A DNA stretch of 64,000 bases from positions 6,464,001 to 6,528,000 of the forward strand of contig BSBM01000636.1 in assembly GCA_027924585.1 (NCBI GenBank), read 5' to 3'. Positions 34,501-41,806 of this stretch are shown here, piece after piece (the first letter of the stretch is position 1; every line of letters begins with the position of its first letter). Source of the stretch: Larix kaempferi. Its lineage: Eukaryota; Streptophyta; Pinopsida; Pinales; Pinaceae. The notes beneath the pieces are model-generated. The model was not told where the DNA came from. It saw nothing but the letters and a program-made list of their open reading frames with translations, and ran no database searches. The position numbers and the translations under genes were made by a program.

Positions 34501-34572
34501 AGTGACACAACAAGCAATGATTAAAAAAGTGCAGAGAAGCCAAATCGACGAAGAGATTTGAAGCTTAAACAT
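7232..34572 (-). CDS. LRR receptor-like kinase (LRR-VIII/malectin type), 5' part, split by a 25-kb intron
   Basis: Spliced gene, 3' end missing. Exons by plus coordinates, in transcript order: 34455-34572, 34147-34348, 33951-34022, 33577-33648, 33289-33360, 32886-32957, 7469-7540 and 7232-7303. All introns are GT-AG. The eight exons total 752 nt, about 250 codons without a stop. Exon 1 encodes a signal peptide, exon 2 the cysteine-containing N-terminal domain, and exons 3-8 one LRR each, every one exactly 72 nt (1 + 23 codons + 2). This one-LRR-per-exon structure and the repeat order are those of plant LRR-VIII receptor kinases, cell-surface proteins with an ectodomain of LRRs plus malectin, a membrane helix and a cytoplasmic Ser/Thr kinase. 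The kinase part is not seen. It may lie beyond the left edge after another long intron, or be lost. Treating the two exon clusters as one gene is inference from phase and order. Confidence 0.8.
7541..8359. other. AT-rich intronic stretch, nothing recognised
   Basis: I see no gene, repeat or transposon end here. Sequence close to 8,160-8,360 may already belong to the gag-bearing retroelement remnant that is open in frame from about 8,360. Confidence 0.4.
8360..8454 (+). pseudogene. Retrotransposon gag remnant, 5' part (left of hAT)
   Basis: The plus strand is open and strongly acidic, encoding repeated E/D residues (NEADEELESSS, YEGDFEYDYG). It stops exactly at the 8-bp target site GATTATGG, where the hAT element starts, and resumes in the same frame after the second copy of that site. 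It is therefore the upstream half of the gag-like frame described at 11,796-12,790. Confidence 0.6.
8447..8454. repeat. hAT target site duplication, left copy
   Basis: GATTATGG here is identical to 11796-11803. Eight-base duplications are the hallmark of hAT insertion. Confidence 0.9.
8541..8558. repeat. (AT)n microsatellite
   Basis: Uninterrupted AT dinucleotides inside the left subterminal part of the hAT element. Confidence 0.9.
8886..11186 (-). pseudogene. hAT transposase, DUF659/BED type, broken
   Basis: Read in transcript order: a BED-type zinc finger near 11,186-11,000 (WSCNSCKNEF, then a later H and Cys-containing segment); a DUF659 core at 10,426-10,659 (VPPGSKKLRTTLL, STWPSSGVYIVSDGWEDV); the middle region at 9,870-10,106 (NLALKSIASDVTWIG, TRFDSSFIILMRL); a long block at 9,270-9,812 (SLLRFADMDQPILADVYEGW, SLNPKLYSHEWL, KPYVWWETHG); and the C-terminal dimerisation region at 8,886-9,248 (SCERNWSTYG). 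The blocks lie in different frames and are separated by stops and frameshifts, so the protein is dead, though some gaps could be introns. It would have cut and moved the surrounding element. Confidence 0.85.
10094..10301. repeat. Internal duplication in the hAT transposase
   Basis: The segment starting gtgctaaattcaaagaatga at 10,094 recurs at 10,243 with a small insertion, each followed by caatgcaaggtgtcc. The repeated stretch covers the transposase codons for CIVHSLNLAL on the minus strand, so one copy is a redundant, non-coding duplicate. Confidence 0.75.
11796..11803. repeat. hAT target site duplication, right copy
   Basis: GATTATGG, identical to 8447-8454. Confidence 0.9.
11804..12790 (+). 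pseudogene. Retrotransposon gag remnant, 3' part (right of hAT)
   Basis: The frame continues from 8,454 after the hAT (FEFEYLECYD, then VSFSELVSKVESIY), shifts near 11,990, and then encodes a gag-type capsid region: KIVGFPNEVLDGAYERLP, EDVCMKLFAATLNGKSHD, SPFEQKFLDN. This is the LP.F.G / EDV..KLF..TL.G / FE..FL pattern of plant LTR-retrotransposon capsid proteins. An acidic tail (12,584-12,790: EDSIWDPIKENLEELSPSL) ends at a TAG. Several in-frame stops show it is dead. No protease or polymerase follows. It could be part of a large non-autonomous element. Confidence 0.7.
12840..14040 (-). mobile_element. Truncated LTR related to the large Ty3/gypsy LTRs at 47-61 kb
   Basis: From about 12,840 to 14,040 the sequence follows, in order, the distal part of the 3.3-kb LTRs at 47.4-50.7 and 57.8-61.2 kb. 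It shares the cctccaaag block, a TATA box (minus strand GGCTATAAAAG near 13,010), the gactagcatggtaatatac block and the ccatggggtatgaacatg block, and it ends in gtaaca (minus-strand LTR start TGTTAC at 14040). The proximal two-thirds of the LTR is missing. It is more diverged than the 47/57-kb pair, so it is an older copy or subfamily. Confidence 0.8.
14041..14238. repeat. Tandem duplication, 99-bp period, two copies
   Basis: ggatgttcatctcaccatac starts at 14,041 and again at 14,140, and the copies are nearly identical over 99 bp. The first copy begins at the base after the LTR terminus at 14,040. Confidence 0.9.
14239..14859. other. AT-rich stretch without recognised features
   Basis: No coding potential or repeat was recognised between the 99-bp duplication and the 3' tail of the LINE. 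Confidence 0.4.
15113..15712 (-). pseudogene. LINE RNase H domain (RVT_3 type)
   Basis: PWSFFDGVAQKDPSSCG, LGSGTNNYAELTALWLLLG and the C-terminal block FNMERISFTHVYIERNFEADE are the RNase H-like domain at the C-terminus of plant L1 ORF2. The D of FFDG, the E of AEL and the D of EADEL are visible. The frame is broken near 15,350-15,383. Confidence 0.8.
15791..16015 (-). pseudogene. LINE zinc-binding RT-associated region
   Basis: MWFLLHNKAQTWDLMQRKN, ICYLCKCEEDTNFHPIVECS and FVHEVWNEI match the zf-RVT region of plant LINE ORF2, with a CxxC...H...C pattern. The neighbouring stretch towards 16,327 continues it (LVDHVASSLLGKGW, FRDEDCIMWRAFI). Confidence 0.75.
17222..17360. repeat. Long hairpin, 65-bp arms and 9-bp loop
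   Basis: The arms 17,222-17,286 and 17,296-17,360 are inverted copies that differ at only a few positions. They contain gataactttctcct and ggtaccattggaaaggt, and the loop is gtcgatgag. A transcript of either strand would fold into a near-perfect stem. Confidence 0.9.
17648..17795. repeat. Second, more decayed hairpin of the same type
   Basis: The left arm (tatttttgcgataactttct...accataggaaaggt) and right arm (acctttTgaatggtacc...gagaaagtta...aaaata) repeat the hairpin at 17,222-17,360 in the second 429-bp unit, with more mismatches. Confidence 0.8.
18910..19510 (-). pseudogene. LINE reverse transcriptase core
   Basis: SVVIKIDLSKAYDRVSW (motif A, catalytic D) lies at the start of 19,253-19,510. 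The motif C region near 19,150-19,185 reads IVFVDDILIF, keeping the DD pair. MKVNERKSTIIGEG (18,910-19,092) is the thumb-side KS block of L1 reverse transcriptases. The frame shifts between these blocks, so no active enzyme is encoded. Confidence 0.85.
19933..20361 (-). pseudogene. LINE ORF2 linker between endonuclease and RT
   Basis: The block EADWRFKSRALWLAKGDENT, then FFHQSTNYRRN, is the conserved linker of plant L1 ORF2 (WR.KSR..WL..GD.NT.FFH). Confidence 0.85.
20400..20745 (+). mobile_element. Copia/TRIM-like LTR (186 bp) with primer-binding site
   Basis: The interval 20,400-20,585 starts TGTTGG and ends TAACA, as an LTR should, and carries a TATA-like tataaataaat. Two bases on, TGGTATCAAAGC (20,587-20,598) matches the initiator-Met-tRNA primer-binding site of copia-type elements (usually TGGTATCAGAGC). 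About 150 bp of leader-like sequence follows before LINE coding resumes near 20,750. No second LTR is present, so it is a partial copy of a small-LTR element. Confidence 0.7.
20751..21297 (-). pseudogene. LINE AP-type endonuclease domain
   Basis: ELLFINIYGPYLDRVLCW and NIILRDLNFSLG (NIYGPY and GDLNF motifs, G replaced by R) are followed by KWLDWFLVRKG and GGKFDHLPIVLE (normally SDHLPI). This is the apurinic endonuclease that nicks target DNA in L1 elements. Frame changes and the altered motifs indicate loss of function. Confidence 0.8.
21340..22171 (-). pseudogene. LINE ORF1/ORF2 junction remnant
   Basis: Short open segments on the minus strand upstream of the endonuclease occupy the place of the ORF1 C-terminus and ORF2 start. 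I could not match them to a specific domain. Assignment rests on position. Confidence 0.35.
22337..22457. repeat. Tandem duplication of about 62 bp, two copies
   Basis: ataattttctttagaaatca begins at 22,337 and 22,399; both copies run through tatatatatgtc and end in atatgccaacgagagaa. Confidence 0.9.
22458..25195. other. AT-rich intronic DNA, nothing recognised
   Basis: Open frames here are short, biased in composition and not similar to any family I know. No transposon ends or tandem repeats stood out. Confidence 0.4.
25196..25621 (-). CDS. Hypothetical 141-residue frame with an internal repeat
   Basis: An open frame from ATG at 25,621 in a stretch of distinctly higher GC than its surroundings. 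The motif MPSIEVMS occurs twice, about 17 residues apart, from an imperfect DNA duplication (near 25,430-25,520). The C-terminal part is basic (RPGKRKSRTTSLPP). I recognise no domain. The same GC-rich block lies upstream of the plus-strand exons at 26.4 kb and could instead be their promoter/leader; it contains TGACGTAG near 25,239. Whether it is a gene is uncertain. Confidence 0.2.
   Translation of the reverse strand: MEPWVVDATVVGLILLQLQGMQMQDNTYFPRLHCRKLHATMPSIEVMSDHAEPLENCMPSIEVMSGFRASLQSLLYTASTIDNGKNRKTKPPVMMPYMHCLRPAVSVLCRGDISPQPRPGKRKSRTTSLPPANQYFEKYEF
26387..26903 (+). CDS. Small spliced gene of unknown function, at least three exons, partial
   Basis: Three exons join in one frame with GT-AG introns: 26,387-26,432 (KAIDNAVTELERHLA), 26,526-26,708 (183 nt; VEIDRTADEDACSSPL, VECGMISALLNQGW, ENGLMINGNIALMEEG) and 26,829-26,903 (75 nt; GLQIEAHDRLVFLIAPDVV). 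The last two exons are whole codons in phase 0, and codon use looks genic, so I think this is or was a real gene. An upstream exon may end at 26,252 (CAG before GTACAT), but its frame contains stops. No start, stop codon or known domain was identified, and I cannot name the family. It sits inside the receptor-kinase intron on the opposite strand. Confidence 0.45.
26904..27913. other. Non-coding stretch, nothing recognised
   Basis: No continuing exon of the 26.4-kb gene and no transposon was recognised. Confidence 0.4.
27914..28031. repeat. Tandem duplication, 59-bp period, two copies
   Basis: cgttaaatttcagaaaccag starts at 27,914 and 27,973; each copy also contains a second gttaaatttca, so the unit is itself an older short duplication. 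It lies just upstream of the SMXL pseudogene. Confidence 0.9.
28111..28750 (+). pseudogene. SMXL/SMAX1-like (double Clp-N, Clp-ATPase-related) pseudogene with internal deletion
   Basis: The frame from 28,111 reads RAGLSTVQHTLTPEAVSILN, then EACCRGNG, a stop where the family has Q, then TNPLHVAAMLLEAPVSHLR. This is the N-terminal double Clp-N region of SMAX1/SMXL proteins, which in plants are the degradation targets in karrikin and strigolactone signalling. The start Met is lost. Homology then jumps to a later segment: RIEKGENLPQLQSV, then (frameshift) VELDQTVEGRLN, VGGLNRLVEQP, then (second frameshift) GIATCETYMCCKVYHPF and DWDLQTLPI. Over 100 residues between SHLR and RIEKGE are missing. It is a dead copy on the plus strand, inside the receptor-kinase intron. 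Confidence 0.88.
28751..30150. other. AT-rich stretch, nothing recognised
   Basis: SMXL similarity fades after about 28,740. I see no further exon, RNA gene or transposon before the SINE. Confidence 0.4.
30152..30390 (+). mobile_element. tRNA-derived SINE
   Basis: The head is tRNA-like: an A box (AGCTTAAGTGGTAAAGA, about 30,159-30,175) and a B box (GCGTTCGAATCC, 30,211-30,222) at the spacing of an RNA polymerase III promoter. A 3' body unrelated to tRNA follows, then an A-rich tail (30,378-30,388). A weak flanking match (tattgagggctt / tatcgagagactt) may be a decayed target duplication. SINEs have no coding capacity and rely on LINE machinery. Confidence 0.85.
30416..30955. mobile_element. 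Foldback/MITE-like element with arms of about 190 bp
   Basis: The sequence from 30,416 (ATGATATATCATTTTTTAG...) recurs as an inverted copy ending at 30,955. The arms (about 30,416-30,605 and 30,765-30,955) match over their length with scattered mismatches: tttctcatgattttgaata, gtgggattgaaa and cacttagca/cacttaaca are shared. The outermost 12 bp are themselves palindromic. A central part of about 160 bp is unique. No transposase is present. It lies 26 bp from the SINE tail. Confidence 0.85.
31470..32000. repeat. AT-rich tandem repeat, about 125-bp units, roughly four copies
   Basis: Units share aataaaccatgcttaaatta, ctttaaaatttacca, catacactaatacata and caatttaataaaataaacaa. Copies are diverged and vary in length. 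There is a short AT dinucleotide run near 31,650-31,665. Confidence 0.75.
32001..32885. other. AT-rich intronic DNA
   Basis: No feature recognised before the donor of exon 6. Confidence 0.4.
32886..34572 (-). CDS. Receptor-kinase exons 1-6: signal peptide, N-terminal domain, LRR1-4
   Basis: The ATG at 34572 opens MFKLQISSS, followed by a hydrophobic stretch (WLLCTFLIIACC) and QAQAAA, a typical signal peptide, then TDPKE. The exon 1/2 junction (G|TT) gives DPKEVTVLKSLSQKW. Exon 2 holds GDPCTGRAIDSTP and FKCDCSFNDETTCHI, the family's characteristic N-terminal Cys motif. LRRs follow: exon 3 INIKGEIPAEL, exon 4 LTGPIPAFLGNLT, exon 5 LSGPVPKELGNL, exon 6 LNGILPPELGNLT. Introns within this cluster are 106 to about 370 nt. 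This start is chosen because it is the first ATG before a clean signal peptide and the frame continues across all junctions. Confidence 0.88.
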
Positions 34573-34645
34573 GATGATGGCCGGGTTTGATTCTCGCGCC
34601 CGCACTGGCAGCTCTCTGGATGATACAGCAGGGCGACTTGATTGA

Positions 34646-34656
34646 GGATATTATAA
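34646..34656 (-). promoter_or_regulatory. Candidate TATA box of the receptor-kinase gene
   Basis: Reading the minus strand, GTTATAATATCC lies about 75-85 nt upstream of the ATG at 34572, in a sequence otherwise richer in GC than its surroundings. Spacing fits a core promoter with a short leader. No other element was recognised. Confidence 0.3.
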
Positions 34657-34787
34657 CAAATACCGATTCGTGTTCTGCGCTTTTACTTGTGTGGAATTCC
34701 ATTAATAATTTGAATTTTTAATTAATTTTGAATTCTGATTGATTGATATGTGAGAACATTTAGTTTTTTTTGTTTACTAAAATCTTC

Positions 34788-35215
34788 TTAACTTGCATGA
34801 TTGGTATTTGTTTCATTAGTGGTCAAAATCATTGATCCCACCACACCAACTGGATGTAGAATTTTCTTAACTTGCATGCAGGATTGGTATTTGTTTCATT
34901 AATTCACGGATCCCACCACACCAACTAACTTTATTGGTATTTGTTTCATTGGTTTTTAAGTGATCAAAATCATTCAGAAATCCTATCACACCAATTTTCA
35001 ATTAACTTGCATGATTGGTATTTGTTTCATTAGTGGTCAAAATCATTGATCCCACCACACCAACTGGATGTAGAATTTTCTTAACTTGCATGCAGGATTG
35101 GTATTTGTTTCATTAATTCACGGATCCCACCACACCAACTAACTGTATTGGTATTTGTTTCATTGGTTTTTAAGTGATCAAAATCATTCAGAAATCCTAT
35201 CATACCAATTTTCAA
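34788..35215. repeat. 214-bp tandem duplication upstream of the receptor-kinase gene
   Basis: The units 34,788-35,001 and 35,002-35,215 differ at only about two positions noted by eye (actttattgg/actgtattgg; cacacc/catacc). Each unit contains three copies of attggtatttgtttcatt, showing an older layer of duplication. It begins about 215 bp upstream of the start codon, in the promoter region. Confidence 0.92.
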
Positions 35216-35239
35216 TTGATTTGGATTTTGGGTATCTCT

Positions 35240-35580
35240 TCTTAACTTGCTTATTTTTAAGTGAAATTGAAAGTGGGTAGCCTTTTATTCATGAGACCCA
35301 CACCTTAACATAGTGAGCTCGCGAAAAATAACATTTGATAATATTTAAATTAGTTCATCCTTAAACCAAATTGAAAGCGAGTAGCTTTGCTCATAAAACC
35401 CACACCTTAACCGAATGAACTTGTCAAAATTAACATTTGATAACATTTAAGTTATAACAATTGATAATATTTAAATTAGCTCATCCTTAAACCAAATTGA
35501 AAGGGGGTAGCTTTGCTCATAAAACCCACACCTTAACCAAATGAACTTGCTAAAATTAACATTTGATAACATTTAAGTGA
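35240..35580. repeat. Direct repeats of about 126 bp, three copies
   Basis: Blocks with aaattgaaag.gggtagc, cataa.acccacaccttaac and aacatttgataa.atttaa recur; gataatatttaaattag starts at 35,337 and 35,463. The first copy is the most diverged. Confidence 0.85.
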
Positions 35581-37885
35581 ATCCAATCAGAGATAATAAT
35601 AAAAAAATGTGAAGTAAAATCTGTTTGGTGATTTAATATTTATCTAAAAATTTAATTAATCCATTTCACTATAAAAGCTATTTCAATATTAATCATAAAG
35701 TGTATATAAATAAAAAATGCACAAAATATTAAAAATTAAAATTTATGGTACTTTTAAAATCTGATTTTGATTTAATTATCTAGTTAATGTGAAGCAAATG
35801 GTTTATACGACTGGAGCAAATTGTTTGGATTTCAATGTATTTCATATTCAATCTGTTGTTATCAATATTATTTAAAATTTGCCCAATTCTAAGTTGTCAA
35901 TTTTTTGGTTTAGAAGTTTATGTTAATGTCATTTTCATATAAATGTTTGATAGTATTATGTATATTGTCAATATTATTCAAAATTTAACTTATGTTGTCA
36001 ATTTTTTGGTTTAGAAATTCATGTCAATATCATTTTCATATAAATGTTTGATTAGTGTTATGTAGATTGTCAATATTTTAGTTCAAACGTCTATGTCAAT
36101 ATCATTATTATTTTATATTAGTCATGTAGATCATTGCATTTAAAAATAAATACAATATTTTTTAAAGTTTATATCATTTTAATAAATTTAGTATAATAAT
36201 TATCACATTTTAGAGTTTATTACTTAATTATGATATTTTTTACTTTCTTTCTTAAGATTTTATAAACTAAAATTAGTCTAAGTAGATGTTAACTATTATC
36301 ATCATCATTAATAAATTTTAAATTATTTGTAAAATATTTGATATATAAGAAAAATAAGTTACAACATTGAACTATATAGACCAAAAAAATTCAATGTGTT
36401 TGTTCATCGAAAATACAATCTTCTCAATTTTAGTGAGTAACTACTTATTTTTAAAACACAGCCTCCACATTCAACACAATGTAGGAAATGACCCACTTTC
36501 CCCTATTTTCAACATTTTTCATTCAATATTTTTTTTAACAGTAATAATATATTTGTAATTGGAATTTTTTTTATTAAACTAGCAACGCTGTAATACAAAA
36601 ATATAGTTCATTTCCACGTCTTAGCAAAACTTAAGTGTCCTTCCACCAAAAAAACTAAAGACATGTCTATCCAAATTCTAACACTAAATATCTGGTAGGT
36701 ATATTGCCTTACAAATTGACATAGAAGTAAAATAGCATGGAAGCACATGACATAATTAAGAAATAGTTGGCCTTAGAAGGGCATCTTTTATGAAGTCCTT
36801 CATAGTTTCCATAGTAGATTCCACAATGCACATTTCCAAATATGGTTTGTATAAAGAGCAAGCTTTAGCTACATCCACACCAACTTCAATGATGAAAGGC
36901 ATGGGATGCCCATAACCTCTTCCTTAATCATATCAATGTCATTGAGGAAGACTCCCCAATAGAGTCAGAGACTGAGGGAAGGGGTACATAAGAACCTCCT
37001 TTGGGATATGCAAATGATCCATAATTTGGATTCTAGCTCGAGATGTTTCCTCTTGTGATTTTGCATGAAGGAAATTACTCCTTTTCAAATTCCTTAATCA
37101 CCAACAACTAGGTGGAAGTTTCCACCATACATCAATCCTTCATGTTATTCTCAATTTGAGCCTTTTGATCCCAATCATCCTTCTAACGTGTCTGCTTCAT
37201 GGAGGAATTCATAACAGAGAATAGAACCTCAACCATTTATCTCTCACAATGCTTAAACCCTCGTCTCATTCCCTCTAATTCATACATATATAATAGTCAC
37301 TTTTACAATAAAATTGGACCATTGCTTCCACTAAAGAATGAACTCTTGGGTTAATGATAGTTAGGATACCAATGGATTCTAGAGTAGACCAAACCACCAT
37401 CTTAATGTGCCACAAAGATTGGGATGTGAATTGAAAGCAAATAAAACAAACCTAACAAGAAGAGCCATTGCTTTTAACCCCCACACACAAGAGGTGGCAT
37501 CCTTGTCGTACTTCTCATTATCATAAATGTTGACAAGAAATTCATGACCATAAAGTAACGTTAGTTGGTCGATGCATATTAACTTTGCATTCATTCCCAC
37601 TTACACTTGAGAATACACCTATCAACATATGATCCCTCAATTAACTTAAAATTATATTCATGGGATGGCTTTGAACATTGTTCTCCCCCCATTTATGACT
37701 ATTGACCCTTCACTCATGCATGCCAAAGTTTGCTTGGTGATCACCTCTTTTCTTCTAAGTTCTCACGACCCGAAAAAACCTAACTCTTTAAAGTCTTAAT
37801 CTAAGTCAAGGGATAATTGAATTAGATCAATGAGGGAAATATTTTTGGGGAGAGAAGGTAAAATTATGGTTGAATAAAAATTGAA
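35581..37885. other. AT-rich intergenic DNA, nothing clear
   Basis: The part from 36.6 kb is less AT-rich and may be degraded retroelement sequence 3' of the second LINE. I could not match it to a domain. Confidence 0.35.
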
Positions 37886-37889
37886 AAGT

Positions 37890-40420
37890 CCCCCATCAAA
37901 ATATTTGTGTTAATCCCATTCTTTTTTAGCATAATTAAACATTTATAAACTACAATGGCTTATGCTTCATTATTATATGTTACACTAAAAACCCATGCAA
38001 AATTTGATTTATTTTGTCTGTCGGAACCATATATGGTGTCCCCTACTCGCCCTTGGATTTCCTGTTGATGCTCCATTGAAGAAAATAATGTGTTGTTTTC
38101 TATATGATCTCCATTGCTAAAAATTTGAATCTGCCAAGTTTAATTGCCACATATAAGACTGATTTGGTTTTCTTAATTGGAACATGAGGGGTTTTAACAA
38201 TTCTATATTCATGAGAGTTTTCAACCATGGCTTTTCTTCCATTTAAATATTTATTGAATTTCCCCATGAGCTATTAAAGTGAATTGTCTCAAATATTAAC
38301 CCCCTTGCTTGGTTTACCACTCCCCAAGGAATAAAGGGTTCTTTGCAAAAAATGAGTTTATTTTGAGCTAGCCATATTTTCCAAGAGAGCAATTTTGGCA
38401 TAGCAATCCAAACTCTTATGAGTAGTGGTTTATTTGCTATACTTCCAACATATAAAGATGACCATGTCAGAAGCATCTGCCTCTAGTCCTAAGGCATATG
38501 ATTGTGAAATTATACTCTTCAAAGGCTATTGACCATGCTAAGAGAGTAAACCCACATTCCAAAAAATGTTATAGGTAGTCTAGTCTTCAGTAGTGATAAA
38601 TAAGGGGCTTGCAAATGGTCCTTGCACTCCTCAATTCTTAATATTCTCTATTGTTAATGGTTTTCTTCACATAAATATCCAACAAAGTAACCTTAACTTG
38701 TGGAAGATTGTCTCCTCCCCATATTTGTTTCCAAAAGGTTAAACTCTAGGGGATGTTGATTTTTGCAACTTATGGGATAATATCCTTGTTCCATAGAATA
38801 AGTGCCTCTAGTTTATCCCCAACCATGAGAGTCTTGTATAAATTTCCTTGTTGGTGCCACTTCACACATTTTTTAGAAGAGAAAGGTCAGATAAGATATG
38901 AGGTTCTCCAGGGGTGAGATATTTCCATCCAAGCTACTTTCCTTTGTCTCCATGCTCACAATTTGATAAATTTGAGAATGAGTGAACTCTATTAGTTATA
39001 AGCCACTCTTTGGTTCCATGAATATATAGATATTGGGAGAGAGGTATGAGTCCTAAGATTTTATCATCCTAGAGGTATATCAACATTCCATTTCCAAGCA
39101 CCTAGAAGATATGATCTAAATTATGTGGGAAACCTCCTTGCATAAATTCCATATCAAAGAGCCACTTACTTCTAGAATATGATTATCTAAACTTCTTAAT
39201 TTGCCTCCAGTCAGATATTTCTTGTGCAATACTTTCGTCCACCATTCTTGCTTTCTTGAGACAAGCCACCACAATATTTTATCTCCTAAATCCAAGTTCG
39301 CCAAGAGAGGATCCTTGATCACCAATCTTTCTCTTTCTAAGGGGGCATGCACTATAAGCACAAGATGATATTTTTCGTTTTTATATTTCCCTCCCCGCCA
39401 CATGAATTTTCTAATTTCTATCCCAATCATTTGTGTAATATTGACTAGAGCTAGTAGGGTTGAGCCTTAATAGGCCAAGAGGGTTGATAATATAGATTTG
39501 ATCAATACAACCATACTTATTGTGTTCAACCACTGAGATCCCATTGTGCAATTTTTATTAATGTTCTTGAGGAAGTGCATCCAATATAATTCCTTTGGCT
39601 ATTTTAAGGCGATATGGATATTCATATATCTCAAGGATTCCCATGAATTTACTAGGGATAATTCCCATGTCCATGCTATTTATTGTAGTATTTATAGAGA
39701 TGCATTCCAATCATAAATTTTACTTTTGGATTTATTGATTTTTCCTCCATGGGAATCCAAATAGGAACTCAAACATACTTGAATATGTTGGTTATAATCA
39801 TTGAGGCACCTCACAAAAAATAGGGTGTCATATGCAAATTGAGAATCATTTATCGTCTTGATACCTCTAACACCTTTTATCCCCATCGAGTGTTTAATTA
39901 GCCTCTCCTACTCTAGTTTTATTCCCATAGATTCTACCATGAGAATATATAGCATGGGGAAAAGAGGGAATCCCTAGTGGAGACCCCATATACTTTGGAA
40001 GGAGGAGGATGACCTACCATTCACTAAGGGAGCAATACATGGTTATCCAATAGAAAATTTAATCTAGCTTATAAAGTGAGGCACAAATCCAAATTTTCTA
40101 AGTATTGCAAAAATGAATGCATGCCTAACTTTGTCAAAGGAATTGGCCATGTTGATTTTAATTATCATTTTTGTCTCATTATGGGGCCTACTAGAGTGTA
40201 TATCTTTTTGGACAAGGAGGATGTTGTTTGTGAATTGACATTGCCAAAATAATAGCCCTTCATTATCCAATATTAACTGAGGGAGAATGCGACTCACTCC
40301 ATTTGTCAATATTTTGGTTAGAATTTTGTAAGAGGCATTACAAAAGGAGATTGAGAAAAACTTGGCGAAGGAGGAGGGATCACTTTATTTATGATGAGAA
40401 TGAAAATAAAGAGTTTATCT
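37890..40420 (-). mobile_element. Second L1-type LINE fragment (RT to RNase H)
   Basis: Minus-strand ORF2 pieces in the expected order: reverse transcriptase N-part (40,064-40,309: NNILLVQKDIHSSRP, MIIKINMANSFDKVRHAF), motif C region (39,692-39,886: INDSQFAYDTLFFVRCLN, where the usual DD pair is altered to YD), connection region (39,116-39,430: FMWRGGKYKNEKYHLV, LWWLVSRKQEWWTKVLHKKY), zf-RVT-like WKIWLAQNKLIF (38,243-38,476), and RNase H (about 37,950-38,095: FFNGASTGNPRASRG). Stops and frameshifts are abundant. Endonuclease and ORF1 are absent, so it is 5' truncated near 40.4 kb. Confidence 0.78.
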
Positions 40421-40739
40421 CATCCCCCAACTTGGATTTTTGGCGAGATATGTCTAGCATACGATAGAGATCATATTTTATTATATGCCAACAAGCCCTT
40501 TAGAAGTAGATAGAGAAACTACATGGGAATAGATATTTGTTGATGTAATGTCCCTCAAAATCTCAACTAAAAAAAATTATTAACTTACTACGACATAATA
40601 GCGAAGCCCATTTTCAAAAGCTAGGATATTAATTATAGTATTTTAATTCTTCTAGAGAGACCAGACATATCTCTAATGATTGATGTTTGAAATCCTATTA
40701 CATCTTAAATTATTTTTAACGTGCTCGAGTACTTAGGTT
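40421..40739. other. Unassigned stretch between LINE and Penelope remnant
   Basis: No feature recognised. Confidence 0.35.
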
Positions 40740-41806
40740 TGCTTAATAAATATTGTTATAGCATGGGTATTTAACATTTGTTTCTTTATGAGGGGTATCG
40801 ATACCTATTACTTTTTTTAAGAAAAAGGAGGTTGTGTTCAATATGTTAACCTCGATGTTTTGATCCCTCGAAGGGACCATCATCAAGAGACTAAAGGTGC
40901 TCAAAGGAAAAATAAATATTATGAACTCATAAATATAAGTCATGACATGAATGTTGAAAGTCCAGGTTGGCCATCTATATTTCTTTTATTCATCAGGTAT
41001 TGTAATAAGGGGTTCTGTGTTTCATTAATATTTGCACCTTCATCTCTGTTAACATTGTTTGAGTGAATCTTGATCTCTACCTTCTCTCTAATATTCCTTT
41101 TTTATAATGATTTATTATGGCAATGCTTTTTTCACTCTCGAGGCACACCTAGTGTTTTCTATTGTGAACATGCTCTAGGATAGTTGATTATTTAATTCTA
41201 TTATGTTTCAAATCGACAATATTCTCTTTTAACCTTACTTCTCATGATGTCCTGATCTCAGCAATGTAAACCTTTCCGTGTGAGCATGGAATGCAATACT
41301 TCCCTTTTTGGAAACCTTCTCTTATCGAGTCTTTAACTAAATCAAGAATCCTCCTTAAGGTGTTTGGAGGGGTGAATGTAACAATAATGTTTCTTTTCTG
41401 GAGTATCTTAGCTATTTTTTCCATGGTTCCATTAATGTATGTAAGAGATACTTTACACCCATCCACATCCTCAAGCCTTCTTAATCCGGGCCTTCTTGCT
41501 TTTTGATCATCATGTTGAATTGTTTTTCACTATAGCCATTCTTGTGAATACCTTTGATAGAAGTCGAAGCTCATCTTCCACGTGTTCTTCATCCAAAATT
41601 ATGATGGCTCTTGTTAGCAAAGTGTTAATCACACCAATATTTTTAGAGGAGAGGTGGTGAGACAAAGCATAAAGGTACCTAACTATGTGACATGACGAAA
41701 CCGATATATAAGGACAAATACAAATTTCTTGCATTTTTCCGATGTATATAAGGATACACAAACTTATGTTTTCTTCTACGCAAGTATAATATCTTAGGGT
41801 AAACAA
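40740..41806 (-). mobile_element. Penelope-like element remnant with GIY-YIG endonuclease
   Basis: On the minus strand 41,510-41,806 encodes RYLYALSHHLSSKNIGVINT, LLTRAIIILDEEHVEDEL, the linker between reverse transcriptase and endonuclease of Penelope-like elements (HH...GV..TL..RA). Next, 41,242-41,466 encodes YINGTMEKIAKILQKRNI, FTPPNTLRRILDLVKD and GKYCIPCSHGKVYIAEIRTS, the PLE GIY-YIG domain with the CxxC insert (canonical YCIPC.CGK.YIGETGR; here YIG has become YIA). Beyond a stop the domain continues (LKHNRIK, EHVHNRKH). No reverse transcriptase was found upstream, so it is 5' truncated. Known in animals and, among plants, reported in conifers. Confidence 0.85.
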
